Origin: Tabrizicola sp.
Lineage (GTDB): Bacteria > Pseudomonadota > Alphaproteobacteria > Rhodobacterales > Rhodobacteraceae
NCBI RefSeq assembly: GCF_016792905.1
Contig: NZ_JAEULP010000056.1
Location: 1 to 64,000 of the forward strand
Length of the DNA stretch: 64,000 bases
Reading direction: 5' to 3'
The notes beneath the pieces are model-generated. The model was not told the origin of the DNA. It was given only the letters and a program-made list of their open reading frames with translations, and did no database searches. The position numbers and the translations under genes are program-made. The stretch's first letter is position 1. The number at the start of each line of letters is the position of its first letter. Shown here piece by piece: positions 27,027-36,158 of this stretch.

Positions 27027-27859
27027 TCCGGGCGCTTTGCCTTGCCTTGGCCGCCTCCGGTCCGGCCTTCGCCGATGATCCGGCTCGCGTCATCACCCTG
27101 GGCGGGTCCGTCACCGAGATTGCGGTTGCCCTTGGCGCCGAGGGGCGCCTTGTTGCCCGCGACACCACGTCGAACTGGCCGGAAAGCGTGGGGGCACTGC
27201 CCGATGTCGGCTATATCCGCGCGCTGTCGCCGGAGAATGTGCTGGCGCTGGACCCCGACCTGATCGTGGCCGAAGGCGACGCAGGCCCGCCCGAGGCGGT
27301 GGACGTCCTGAAGGCGGCCGGAATCCCCTTCGTACTGGTGCCGGAAGCGACGGACCCGGCCGGGATCGTCGCCAAGGTCGAAGCGGTCGGTCAGGCCCTG
27401 TCCCTGCCCGCAGAGGGCGATGCGCTGGCGGCCGAGTTGCAGGGCAAGCTCGACGCCGCCGAAGCCCGCGCGTCCGCCGTCACGGCGCCGAAGCGGGTGC
27501 TGTTCGTCCTGTCGCTGGAAGGCGGCGGCGTGATGGCCGGTGGTGAGGGCACCGAGGCCGAGGGGATCATCCGCCTGGCCGGGGGCGTCAACGCCGCGAC
27601 AGGCTTCCAGGGCTACAAGCCGATGACGGACGAGGCGGTGCTGGCCGCGCAGCCCGACGCGATCCTGATGATGGACCGCGAGAGCGACCTCTCCATCGCC
27701 GACGCGGATGTGCTGGCGCAACCGGCCCTGTCTCAGACTCCGGCGGCACAGTCCGCGACGCTTATCCGGATGGACGGGATGCTGCTGCTGGGCTTCGGCC
27801 CCCGCACTCCGGAAGCGGCGGACCGGCTGTATGCGGCACTTTATGGCAACGGGGGATGA
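27023..27859 (+). CDS. hmuT: Haem ABC transporter periplasmic binding protein
   Basis: Cluster A-III type binding protein that carries haem across the periplasm to HmuUV. The 278-aa product has a short signal (ALCLALAASGPAFA), then ARVITLGGSVTEIAVALGA and ALSPENVLALDPDLIVAEGDAGPP. The central helix region is followed by GGGVMAGGEGTEAEGIIRLAGG and MTDEAVLAAQPDAILMMDRE. The start overlaps the hmuS stop by 4 bp; a start upstream would lie inside hmuS and lack a signal sequence. Confidence 0.93.
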   Translation: MIRALCLALAASGPAFADDPARVITLGGSVTEIAVALGAEGRLVARDTTSNWPESVGALPDVGYIRALSPENVLALDPDLIVAEGDAGPPEAVDVLKAAGIPFVLVPEATDPAGIVAKVEAVGQALSLPAEGDALAAELQGKLDAAEARASAVTAPKRVLFVLSLEGGGVMAGGEGTEAEGIIRLAGGVNAATGFQGYKPMTDEAVLAAQPDAILMMDRESDLSIADADVLAQPALSQTPAAQSATLIRMDGMLLLGFGPRTPEAADRLYAALYGNGG

Positions 27860-27863
27860 GGGG

Positions 27864-28931
27864 ATGCTCTCGCTTACCGGCCCCGCGGTGAGCAGCCGAC
27901 GGCTGCCCCGGCTGACCCTGACCATCGCGCTTGCGACACTGGTCCTTGTTGCCTCGGTCGCCTCGCTGACCTCTGGCGCAGCGGGTCTCGGGGTCGGGGA
28001 TCTTGCTGGGGCGCTGCTGGGCGAGGGCCTTTCCCCGCGCGACCGGATCGTGCTGTTCGACATCCGCCTGCCGCGCCTTGCGCTTGGTCTTGCCGTCGGC
28101 GCGTCGCTTGCCGTCTCGGGTGTCATCCTGCAGGGGCTGTTCCGCAACCCGCTGGCCGATCCCGGCATCGTCGGGGTCAGTTCGGGCGCGGGGCTTGGGG
28201 CGGTGCTGGCCATCGTGCTGGGCGGACTGCTTCCGTCTACCCTGACCGTGACGATCGGCCCCGCCTTGGTGCCCGTCGCGGCGGGCCTCGGGGGCTGGGT
28301 CACCACCCTGATCCTCTATCGCGTCGCCACCAGCGGTCGCCGCACCGATGTTGCGATGATGCTGTTGGCCGGGATCGCGCTGTCGGCGCTGGCGGGGGCG
28401 GCGACCGGCGTCCTGACCTATCTGGCCGACGACCGGCAGCTTCGCGACCTGACCTTCTGGAGCATGGGCTCGCTGGCCGGGGCGACCTGGGCCAAGTTTG
28501 GCGCCGCCCTGCCGCTGATGGCCCTTGCGCTGTCGCTTGCCCCGCGCCTTGCCCGCGGGATGAACGCGCTGGCCCTCGGCGAGGCGCAGGCGGCCCACAT
28601 GGGCGTGGACGTTGAGTGGCTGAAGCGGCTGGCGGTCCTGTCCGCCGCCGCGGCGACCGGGGCCGCCGTTGCAGTGTCGGGCGGCATCGGCTTTGTGGGC
28701 ATCGTCGTCCCGCATTTGCTGCGTCAGGCACAGGGGCCGGACCACCGCCGCCTGATCCCCCATGCTGCCCTTCTGGGTGCCGCCCTTCTGGTGCTGGCCG
28801 ACCTCGTGTCGCGCACCATCGTCGCGCCGGCGGAGCTGCCGATCGGCATCCTTACCGCACTGTTCGGGGCGCCGGTGTTCCTGTGGATGCTCTTGCGCTC
28901 GAACCAGTTCCGCAGGCGGCAGAATGCTTGA
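27864..28931 (+). CDS. hmuU: Haem ABC transporter permease (FecCD family)
   Basis: Inner-membrane channel for haem. The 355-aa product has about ten membrane helices and the FecCD landmarks RLPRLALGLAVGASLAVSG, LQGLFRNPLADPGIVGVSSGAGLGAV, and GGIGFVGIVVPHLLRQAQGPDHRRLIP, which contacts the ATPase. Start ATG 27864 was chosen because it lies just after the hmuT stop; ATG 27843, overlapping hmuT by 17 bp, is also possible, and neither has a strong ribosome site. It overlaps hmuV by 8 bp. Confidence 0.92.
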   Translation: MLSLTGPAVSSRRLPRLTLTIALATLVLVASVASLTSGAAGLGVGDLAGALLGEGLSPRDRIVLFDIRLPRLALGLAVGASLAVSGVILQGLFRNPLADPGIVGVSSGAGLGAVLAIVLGGLLPSTLTVTIGPALVPVAAGLGGWVTTLILYRVATSGRRTDVAMMLLAGIALSALAGAATGVLTYLADDRQLRDLTFWSMGSLAGATWAKFGAALPLMALALSLAPRLARGMNALALGEAQAAHMGVDVEWLKRLAVLSAAAATGAAVAVSGGIGFVGIVVPHLLRQAQGPDHRRLIPHAALLGAALLVLADLVSRTIVAPAELPIGILTALFGAPVFLWMLLRSNQFRRRQNA

Positions 28932-29712
28932 TCTGCGCGACCTGTCGGTCCGCTTCGGGCAAAGGATCGTGCTGCGGGACATCACGCTGCAGGCCCGGGC
29001 GGGCGAGCTTCTCGCGATCTGCGGCGCGAACGGGGCCGGAAAGAGCACGCTTCTGAAGGCCGCGCTCGGCGAGGTCCCGTCGCAGGGGACGATCCGGCTG
29101 AACGGCCATGACACAGCGCTTAGCCGCCCGGCGACGCTTGCGCCACTGCGCGCCGTGCTGCCGCAGGATACCGAGGTCGCTTTCGCCTTCACCCTGGGCG
29201 AGATCGTCGCCATGGGCCGCGAGGCCGGTGCCTTCGCGGCAGAACCGGAGGTCGACGCGCTGGCCCTTGCGGCAGTCGGTCTGCAGGGACGTACCGACGA
29301 TGACATCCGCACCCTTTCGGGCGGCGAGCGCCAGCGGGGTCATCTTGCCCGCGCCCTGGCGCAGGTCTGGGAGCCGGTCGCGCCGTCCGGTCCGCGCTGG
29401 CTTCTTCTGGACGAGCCGGTGGCGAGCCTCGATCTTGGCCAGCAGCTGCAGGTCATGCGCATGGCCCGGAGCTTCGCCGATGCCGGTGGTGGGGTGATCG
29501 CGGTCATGCACGACCTGAACCTTTCGGCCATGTTCGCCGACCGGATGGCCTTCCTGATCGAGGGTCGGCTCGCCGAGGTCGGATCGCCCGCGCAGGTGAT
29601 GCAGGCGCCGCTTCTGGAGCGCGCCTATGGCTGCCGGATCGCACTGAACCGGGGGCCGGTGACGGGGCCATGGCTGGTGCCGCAGGCCTGCGTGCCGTTT
29701 CCCCTGGCATGA
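28924..29712 (+). CDS. hmuV: Haem ABC transporter ATP-binding protein
   Basis: ATPase of the haem importer. The 262-aa product has Walker A CGANGAGKSTLL (about 33-44), the Q-loop in VLPQDTEVAFAFTLGEIV, signature LSGGERQRGHLARALAQ, Walker B LLLDEPVASLDLGQQ and the switch His in VIAVMHDLNL. The insertion before Walker B (WEPVAPSGPRW) is usual in HmuV. It is the last gene of hmuSTUV and converges with the RND pump gene 23 bp away. Confidence 0.94.
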   Translation: MLDLRDLSVRFGQRIVLRDITLQARAGELLAICGANGAGKSTLLKAALGEVPSQGTIRLNGHDTALSRPATLAPLRAVLPQDTEVAFAFTLGEIVAMGREAGAFAAEPEVDALALAAVGLQGRTDDDIRTLSGGERQRGHLARALAQVWEPVAPSGPRWLLLDEPVASLDLGQQLQVMRMARSFADAGGGVIAVMHDLNLSAMFADRMAFLIEGRLAEVGSPAQVMQAPLLERAYGCRIALNRGPVTGPWLVPQACVPFPLA

Positions 29713-29735
29713 GCAGACGGGGCCGACCGGGCCGC

Positions 29736-32700
29736 TTAGGTTGGCTCGGACTCGACAAGGCGGTCGGCGCGGGCCGCGCCGCGGAGCTCTGCCTCAAGCA
29801 GCTGGGTTTCGGCCATCCTCGGCCGCGCGAGACCGGCCAGAAGCAGATAGGCGACGGGGGTAATGAAAAGCGTCGCCACCGTTGCCATGCCGAGGCCGCC
29901 GACGATGATCCAGCCCAGCACCTCGCGCGCTTCTGCCCCTGCGCCCTGTGCCAGAACCAGCGGCACCCCGCCAACCACCGTGGCGATCATCGTCATCATG
30001 ACCGGGCGCAGCCGGACCACCGCGGCCTCTTCGATCGCGACCCGGACCGTTTCGCCCCGTTCGCGCAACTGGTCGGCAAATTCGACGATCAGGATGCCGT
30101 TCTTGGCCATGATGCCAACCAGAAGCACGAGACCGATCTGCGAATAGACGTTTAGGCTGCCGCCGGTCAGCAACAGCGCATAGACCGCGCAGGCCAGCCC
30201 GAGGGGCACTGTCGCCATGACGATGACGGCCGAGACGAAGCTTTCGAACTGGGCGGCAAGGACCAGGAACACGACGGCCAGCGCGATGCCGAAGGTCACG
30301 AAGAGACCCGAGGAGGTTTCCCCAAGTGTCGCGGCCTCGGCCAGCGGGACGAGGCGCATGTCCTCGGTCAGAACCTCGCCCGCCATCCCCTGCAACTCGT
30401 CCAACGCGTCCCCGAGTGCGAAGTCAGGCCGGAGGCTGGCACTGATCGGAACCGAGCGGCGCTGCGATTCACGGCCAAGTTCCGGGGCAACGGGCCGTTC
30501 GGTCAGCGTCGCGAACGAGGACACCGGCACCATCTGCCCGTCGCGGGCATTCACGAAGATCCGCTCCAGATCGCCGGGATCGTTGACCGGGTCCGAGGTC
30601 GAGACCAGCCGGATGTCGTAGCTGTCGTCGTCGAGAAACAGCGTTCCCACAGTGCGGCCGTCAAGCACCGCCTGGAAGGCTTCGCCCAGGCCCTCGATCT
30701 CGACGCCCAGTTCGTCAGCGCGGCTGCGGTCGATCTCGACGAAAAGCTGCGGCTGGGTCGTATCGTAGCCAAGGCGCACCTGTCCGAAGCGCGGGTCCTG
30801 TTCCATCCGGTCGACCAGCCCGCGCGCGACTTCGGCCAGGTCGCCGTAGTCGTCGCCCACAAGCGCCACCGAAAGCCCCTGCCCGGCCCCCCGGATACCC
30901 AGGGAATTCGGCTGCTGTGCAAAGATCCGGATGCCGATGACGCTGCGCAGCCGGTCGGTCAGGTCGGCGGCGATCTCCTGCTGGCTGCGAGATCGTTCGG
31001 CCCAGTCGGCCAGCGTCAGCGCAATAAAGCCACGGTTGTCAGTGCCGCCCATGCCGGAAATCGAGAAGACGCTGCGCACCTCGCCCGACGCTCGCAGGGG
31101 TTCCACCAGCGTCTCGATCTCGCGCATCTTGCCGTCGGTGAAGTCGAGGGACACCCCCTGAGGTGCCTGGACCGACAACATGATCACGCCACGATCCTCG
31201 GCCGGGGTCAGTTCCTGCCGCAGCGAGGCGGCTGTTGCCAAGGCGAGGGCGGCGAAGAGCAACGCCACGGCAACCGAGACGAGGGGGGCTGCGAGGCAGA
31301 GCCGCAACGTGGCGCGGTAAGCCCTGGCCAGCGCATTGCCGACCGCGGTCATGGTGCCACGGCGTTCGCTGTGCGGGCGCAGCATCCGCGCCGCCAGGAC
31401 CGGACAAAGCGTCAGCGAGGTGAGTGACGACAACAGGACGGCGATGGCAAGGGTGAAGCCGAATTCCCGGAACAGACCTCCGGTCTGGCCGGGCAGGAAC
31501 GAAAGCGGGATGAACACGGCAGCCAGGGTGGTGGTCGTAGCTATGACCGCGAAGAAGACCTGCTGCGTCCCGAGGACGGCTGCGGCGCGCGCGCCCATGC
31601 CCTCCGACCTGCGCCGGACGATGTTTTCAAGCACCACGATGGCATCGTCGACGACAAGGCCGGTCGCCAGAACCAGCGCTAGCAAGGTCATGATGTTGAC
31701 GGAAAAGCCGACCAGCCAGATCGCCGCCAGGGTGCCGATCAGCGAAACCGGCATTGCGATGACCGGGATCAGCGTCGCGCGGGCATCGCGCAGGAAGATG
31801 TAGATAACTGCGGTCACGATCAGCATGGAAAGCCCGAGCGCAACTTCAACCTCATGGATGGCGCCCTCGATGAAGTCGGCACTGTCCGAGGTGACGTACA
31901 TCTCGACATCATCGGGCAGAAGCGGCTGGAGCTCGGCGACCACCTGTCGCACCGCCCTGGAGATGGCGAGAGTGTTGCCGTTGGCCTGACGGATGATGCC
32001 AAGCCCGATGCCGGTCTTGCCGTTTGCCCGCAGGATCGAGGCGCCGGGCTCCGGCCCCAGTGTCACCTGCGCGACGTCTCCCAGCCGGACGTCGCCCGCG
32101 ATGGCCAGTGCCTCGATCTGCTCGGCGGTCCGGATTGCCGCGGTCGTTCGCACCTGAAGGCTCTGCCGCTCGGAACTCAGCGCGCCAGCAGGGCTGTCGA
32201 AGGCGGCATTGGCGAGGGTGGTGCGCAGATCGGCCAGGGTCAGGCCCCGTGCCGCAAGTTGCATCAGGTTCACATCGACGCGGAACGCCAGCTCCCGGTC
32301 GCCGAAGATCTGCAGGTCGGCCACGCCCGGGGCAGAAAGCAGACGGCTTTCGGCGAGGTCGCGCACCAGCGAGGTCAATTCGTCAGCAGTGCGCCGCGAG
32401 GATGTGACCGCGATCCGCAGGATGGCATCGGAATCGGCATCCGATTTTACCACGCGCGGCGCCTCGGCCGCATCCGGCAGGGAGTTGGTGACTCGCGCCA
32501 CCGCATCGCGCAGGTCGGTCGCGGCGACGTCAAGGTCGACATCGTCGCGGAATTCGATCGTCACCCGGCTGGATCCGAAGCGCGAAGAGGAGGTGATCGA
32601 CTTCACCCCGGCAATCCGGCTCACCGCGCCCTCGATCACCGCCGTCACCTCGCGATCGATGGTTTCCGGCGCCGCCCCGGGGTAGGAGGTCGAGACCGAA

Positions 32701-32876
32701 ATCACCGGGCGGTCCACGCTGGGCAGTTCGCGGACATCGGCGCCCAGAAGCCCCGCCAGCCCGGCGATGACGATCAGCGCGTTCAGAACGAAAGCGAGTA
32801 TGGGGCGCCGCACGAAGAGCGCCGTACCATGGCGCTTCGAGGCGGAGTCGGCTGACGGGGCGCGGTCTTGATCCAT
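29736..32876 (-). CDS. RND-family multidrug efflux permease
   Basis: Proton-driven inner-membrane pump of the AcrB/MexB (HAE1-like) type. The 1046-aa protein has the N-terminal helix followed by a large periplasmic loop (PGAAPETIDREVTAVIEGAVSRI), motif GLVVDDAIVVLENIVRRRSEG with the paired Asp that carry protons (about 405), a second periplasmic loop and the last helices (GSLNVYSQIGLVLLVGIMAKNGILIVEFADQLRERG). Length is normal. The gene lies 3 bp after the adaptor gene. No outer-membrane factor is encoded nearby, so it presumably borrows a TolC homologue. Substrate cannot be told. Confidence 0.93.
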   Translation of the reverse strand: MDQDRAPSADSASKRHGTALFVRRPILAFVLNALIVIAGLAGLLGADVRELPSVDRPVISVSTSYPGAAPETIDREVTAVIEGAVSRIAGVKSITSSSRFGSSRVTIEFRDDVDLDVAATDLRDAVARVTNSLPDAAEAPRVVKSDADSDAILRIAVTSSRRTADELTSLVRDLAESRLLSAPGVADLQIFGDRELAFRVDVNLMQLAARGLTLADLRTTLANAAFDSPAGALSSERQSLQVRTTAAIRTAEQIEALAIAGDVRLGDVAQVTLGPEPGASILRANGKTGIGLGIIRQANGNTLAISRAVRQVVAELQPLLPDDVEMYVTSDSADFIEGAIHEVEVALGLSMLIVTAVIYIFLRDARATLIPVIAMPVSLIGTLAAIWLVGFSVNIMTLLALVLATGLVVDDAIVVLENIVRRRSEGMGARAAAVLGTQQVFFAVIATTTTLAAVFIPLSFLPGQTGGLFREFGFTLAIAVLLSSLTSLTLCPVLAARMLRPHSERRGTMTAVGNALARAYRATLRLCLAAPLVSVAVALLFAALALATAASLRQELTPAEDRGVIMLSVQAPQGVSLDFTDGKMREIETLVEPLRASGEVRSVFSISGMGGTDNRGFIALTLADWAERSRSQQEIAADLTDRLRSVIGIRIFAQQPNSLGIRGAGQGLSVALVGDDYGDLAEVARGLVDRMEQDPRFGQVRLGYDTTQPQLFVEIDRSRADELGVEIEGLGEAFQAVLDGRTVGTLFLDDDSYDIRLVSTSDPVNDPGDLERIFVNARDGQMVPVSSFATLTERPVAPELGRESQRRSVPISASLRPDFALGDALDELQGMAGEVLTEDMRLVPLAEAATLGETSSGLFVTFGIALAVVFLVLAAQFESFVSAVIVMATVPLGLACAVYALLLTGGSLNVYSQIGLVLLVGIMAKNGILIVEFADQLRERGETVRVAIEEAAVVRLRPVMMTMIATVVGGVPLVLAQGAGAEAREVLGWIIVGGLGMATVATLFITPVAYLLLAGLARPRMAETQLLEAELRGAARADRLVESEPT

Positions 32877-32879
32877 GCC

Positions 32880-34019
32880 TCAGGTCCTTGGCGCGGCGAC
32901 CGAAACCTCGACGCCAGGTCGCACTGCCTGGACGCCTTCGGTCACGACCAGGTCTTCGGGTTGGAAGGCGGCCTCGACCAGCACCGTCTCGGCATTGCGT
33001 TGCAGAATGCGGATCGGCAGGCGCGCCGCCTTGCCCGCACGGACCACCCAGACATAGGCTCCGTCGGCGCCCCATTGGATCGCCAGCGGATCGACCGCAG
33101 GATAATCCGTCCCGATGAACACGAGATCGACCTGAAAGGCCATCCCGGCCCGCAGCCCGTCGTCGGCGTTGCTGATCATCGCCTCGACCCGCAGGGTGCG
33201 GCTTGCCTCGTCCACCCGGTTGTCGACGGCCACGACCTTGCCTTCGATGGCCTGGCCCGGCGTGGAGATCGGCTTCGCCGCGACCGCATCGCCAACCCTG
33301 ACGAGCGATGCCAGACGCTCCGGCACACGGAACTCGATGATCAGGCTTGAACGATCCTCGATCTGGGCGATGGGCGTGGTCGGCGAGACCAGGTCACCCA
33401 CCTGCGGCTCGATCAGTCCGACATAGCCAGCTACCGGAGCGAGAAGCCGGTGGTTCGCCAGATCCCGGCGGGCCGATTGCAGGCCAAGCTCGGCCGTCCG
33501 CAGGGCAAGCTCGGCTTCCTGCAACTGCGTGGCGGTCGTGGTGCCCGATTGCGAAAGTTGCGCCAGCCTGTCGACCGTCCGCTGCGCGTCCTCCTGCATC
33601 AGGCGCGCGCGGTCCACCGCCAATTCCGCAGCTTCGGCGTCAAGGGAGGCAATTAGGTCGCCTGCCGCGACACGGCTGCCCGGCGCCACCTTGATTTCCT
33701 GCAGGCGCCCGGTCACTTCGAAGGACAGCTCCACCGACTGCACGCCGCGCGCCGAACCGATCGCAGACACCACGTCGCGCAGGGCCTCGGTCCGCACCGC
33801 CTCGGCGAAGACTGCAACGCCGCCCGACCCGCCGGACCCAGCCCCCGGGGCGCCCGCAGCCTGCGCGCTGTCCTCGGGTACCAACCCGGCAGACGCGAAA
33901 GGTTCGAGGAGACCGACCCGATCCAGCCAGGGCCGGGTTCCGGGAATGAAGCGGGCCGACAGGGGAACGGCCACCGCGACTATCACTGCCACGACAGCAA
34001 GTTGAAAAGACGCCCGCAT
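32880..34019 (-). CDS. RND efflux periplasmic adaptor subunit (membrane fusion protein)
   Basis: Links the RND permease to an outer-membrane channel. The 379-aa product has an N-terminal membrane anchor (LAVVAVIVAVAVPLSARF), a lipoyl-like half motif (ELSFEVTGRLQEIKVAPGSRVAAGDLIASLD), a helical hairpin (AVDRARLMQEDAQRTVDRLAQLS), a second half motif (NHRLLAPVAGYVGLIEPQVGDLVSP) and beta-barrel and proximal domains. A Gly/Ser/Ala-rich stretch (GAPGAGSGGSGG, about 57-68) separates anchor and body. It is the first gene of the two-gene pump operon. Confidence 0.92.
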   Translation of the reverse strand: MRASFQLAVVAVIVAVAVPLSARFIPGTRPWLDRVGLLEPFASAGLVPEDSAQAAGAPGAGSGGSGGVAVFAEAVRTEALRDVVSAIGSARGVQSVELSFEVTGRLQEIKVAPGSRVAAGDLIASLDAEAAELAVDRARLMQEDAQRTVDRLAQLSQSGTTTATQLQEAELALRTAELGLQSARRDLANHRLLAPVAGYVGLIEPQVGDLVSPTTPIAQIEDRSSLIIEFRVPERLASLVRVGDAVAAKPISTPGQAIEGKVVAVDNRVDEASRTLRVEAMISNADDGLRAGMAFQVDLVFIGTDYPAVDPLAIQWGADGAYVWVVRAGKAARLPIRILQRNAETVLVEAAFQPEDLVVTEGVQAVRPGVEVSVAAPRT

Positions 34020-34054
34020 CAGCTTGACCAGTCTTCATGCATCCGAGAAACCCC

Positions 34055-34070
34055 ACCCCGCCCACGGGGT
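34055..34070 (-). terminator. Weak stem-loop after the cupin gene
   Basis: ACCCCG (34055-34060) pairs with CGGGGT (34065-34070) around a 4-base loop. On the minus strand GGGGTTTCT follows. It lies in the 159-bp gap between the end of the large catabolic operon and the RND adaptor start, and might end the first or shield the second. The T-run is short. Confidence 0.3.
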
Positions 34071-34178
34071 CGGGACCAGACTGCGGTATCTGACCGGAAT
34101 GGCAAGCCAACAAGTTGGTGAATGCCCCTCCAGACCGGGTCATTTCGCCCACGATCCGGCAACTGATCGGCTTTGGTG

Positions 34179-34538
34179 CTATTCGGTCGAGATTTCGGGA
34201 CCAGCGATGTGAACCGCGAGCAGGCAGCCGTCGGGGGTATAGCTGTGGTGCTCCGTGCCGTCACGATAGAATACCATGTCGCCGACGCGAAGGACCGTGC
34301 CGTCGTCCTCAATCAGTTCTCCCTCCAGGATCAGAAACTGCTCGTGTCCGTTGTGGATGTGGCGGCGCGTCTTCATCCCGGCGGGCATCCGGTAGACGTG
34401 GAACCCGACCCCCAACTCGCGGTCGGTGTCGAGTTGCAAGACGCTGTCGCCAAGCGAGACGCCATCCGGGTAGACGAACGACTGATAGTTGGCATCGTGG
34501 ATATTTGCGATGCGGCGCTGGTTTGCGGAAAAGCTCAT
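34179..34538 (-). CDS. Small cupin-domain protein
   Basis: The 119-aa product is a single cupin fold. The first cupin motif is RRHIHNGHEQFLILEGE (two or three His and a Glu as metal ligands, about 58-74), and the second is around HHSYTPDGCLLAVHI (about 97-111). No domain beyond the barrel is present. Small cupins of this type may be isomerases, dioxygenases or sensors; nothing here decides. It is the last of the 13 genes on the minus strand, 15 bp after the amidohydrolase. Confidence 0.8.
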   Translation of the reverse strand: MSFSANQRRIANIHDANYQSFVYPDGVSLGDSVLQLDTDRELGVGFHVYRMPAGMKTRRHIHNGHEQFLILEGELIEDDGTVLRVGDMVFYRDGTEHHSYTPDGCLLAVHIAGPEISTE

Positions 34539-34553
34539 GGCGGGTCCTTTCGA

Positions 34554-36158
34554 TCAGAAATCCGGGGCGCGATGGACATCGCGGCCCTTGAAGAGGGTAC
34601 AGAGGACGCGGGTCTCGGAAATCTCGGCAGCCGGGCTGGCAAAGATGTCGCGATCCAGGATGATGGCATCGGCAGAATACCCGGGACGCAGCATCCCGGT
34701 AAAGGCGTCCCGCCAGCAGGCGCGCGCAGCATGGGTGGTGTAGCCCAGCACACATTCCTCGACGGTCAACGCCTGGGAGGGGAAGAACGCAGGTTCGGGC
34801 CTGTCGGTTGCGCGCTTCTGGCGGGTGATGGCAGTTTCGATGATCTCGAACGGATTGAGCGTGCTGACGGGCCAGTCCGACGAAAGGCACCAGTCGGCCC
34901 CGGCGTCCAGCATTCGACGGAAGGCATAGACGTCGGCCCATCGTGCCTGTCCGATCATCGACAGCGAGGGGTCGGAATAGGGCGGCTCCAGCCGTGCCCA
35001 GAGCGGCTGGATGTTCGCGGTCGCCAGACCCTGCAGCCGGGAGAAATCTTCCCGGGCCAGCAGTTGCAGATGCGCAAGCTGGTGCTGTGCGGGCCAGGGG
35101 CCGTTCGCGGCGCGGGCGGCTTCCAGCCCCTCGATCGCGCGGCGCGCTGCGGCGTCGCCGATGACATGGACATGGATTGCGAAGCGTGCGGCATCGAGCG
35201 CAGTGAAAAGGGCTTTCGTCTGATCCGAACCGAACATGCACGGCGCGTTTCCGCCCCGGTCGTCAGCATAGGGATGCAGGTTCGCGGCAGTGCGGTTTTC
35301 GTAGACCCCGTCCATGAAAAACTTGGCCGATTGCACATGGAAATCAGGCCCCGGATGGGCGGCGCGCAAAGCAGACAGCCGCGCGACCGCGGTGTCGGGC
35401 GTGTCGGCCTCGGTGACGAGTGCCGCGCCCGCGACGCGCAAGGTCAGTGCATGCTCGGCCACGGCGCGGGCATAGATGCGGGTCTCGACTTCGGCCACGC
35501 GGGGGTCGAGAACCCCGGTGATCCCGTGAGCATTCGCGTGGGCCTGTCCGGCACGAAGCCCCGCCATCCAGTCGTCGTCGGTGAGACCGGGGAGCCGCGC
35601 CGCAACCAGTGGGATCACCTCTTCGTGCAGCATCCCGATCGCGCGCCCCGAGGCATCGCGCAGGATGTGGCCGTTCGGCGGATCCGTCATGTCCTGTACA
35701 CCCGCCATCTCCAGCGCGCGGCTGTTCAGACAGGCATTGTGGAACGAGCTGTCATAGACAAGGACCGGACGATCGCTGACGGCGCGGTCCAGCACGGCGG
35801 CGGACAGGTTGTCGTCGCCGAAGACGCCGGCTTGCCAGCCCGAGCCGAGGACCAGTGGCATGTCCGCCTTGGCGCGGGCGTGGGCCGCGAGGGTAGCAAG
35901 CAGCTCGGCCTCGGACATTGCATCATACAAGTATGCGGCAGTCGCGAGATCGATGCCGCCCGACAAGAGGTGGATATGGGCATCCTGGAACCCCGGCAGC
36001 ACTAGCCGCCCACCCGCATCGATGACCCTGGCCGCCGCGGGCGCCGGGCCGGTGCCAAGCGCAAGGATGCGCCCCTCGCGCGCGAGCAGCCAGTCCGCAT
36101 GCGGACGGGCCGGGTCCATGGTGCGGATGCGGGCATTCCGGATCACGAGATCAGCCAA
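34554..36158 (-). CDS. YtcJ-like amidohydrolase (amidohydrolase family 3)
   Basis: Metal-dependent hydrolase of the type acting on amides, ureides or cyclic C-N bonds. The 534-aa product has the N-terminal beta-sandwich (LVIRNARIRTMDPARPHADWL), the metal motif HxH in LPGFQDAHIHLLSGG (about 54-68), a large TIM barrel with FHVQSAKFFMDGVYENRTA and FAIHVHVIGDAAARRAIEG (His ligands), and SSDWPVSTLNPFEII near 415. It overlaps the DMSP-lyase-like cupin gene by 8 bp, so it belongs to the catabolic operon. It could free an amine from a conjugated form of the substrate; that is inference. Confidence 0.88.
   Translation of the reverse strand: MADLVIRNARIRTMDPARPHADWLLAREGRILALGTGPAPAAARVIDAGGRLVLPGFQDAHIHLLSGGIDLATAAYLYDAMSEAELLATLAAHARAKADMPLVLGSGWQAGVFGDDNLSAAVLDRAVSDRPVLVYDSSFHNACLNSRALEMAGVQDMTDPPNGHILRDASGRAIGMLHEEVIPLVAARLPGLTDDDWMAGLRAGQAHANAHGITGVLDPRVAEVETRIYARAVAEHALTLRVAGAALVTEADTPDTAVARLSALRAAHPGPDFHVQSAKFFMDGVYENRTAANLHPYADDRGGNAPCMFGSDQTKALFTALDAARFAIHVHVIGDAAARRAIEGLEAARAANGPWPAQHQLAHLQLLAREDFSRLQGLATANIQPLWARLEPPYSDPSLSMIGQARWADVYAFRRMLDAGADWCLSSDWPVSTLNPFEIIETAITRQKRATDRPEPAFFPSQALTVEECVLGYTTHAARACWRDAFTGMLRPGYSADAIILDRDIFASPAAEISETRVLCTLFKGRDVHRAPDF

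Noticed and set aside
27762..29312. 516-codon minus-strand open frame over hmuU and hmuV
   Set aside because: Antisense to two clear transporter genes; composition biased and without recognisable domains.
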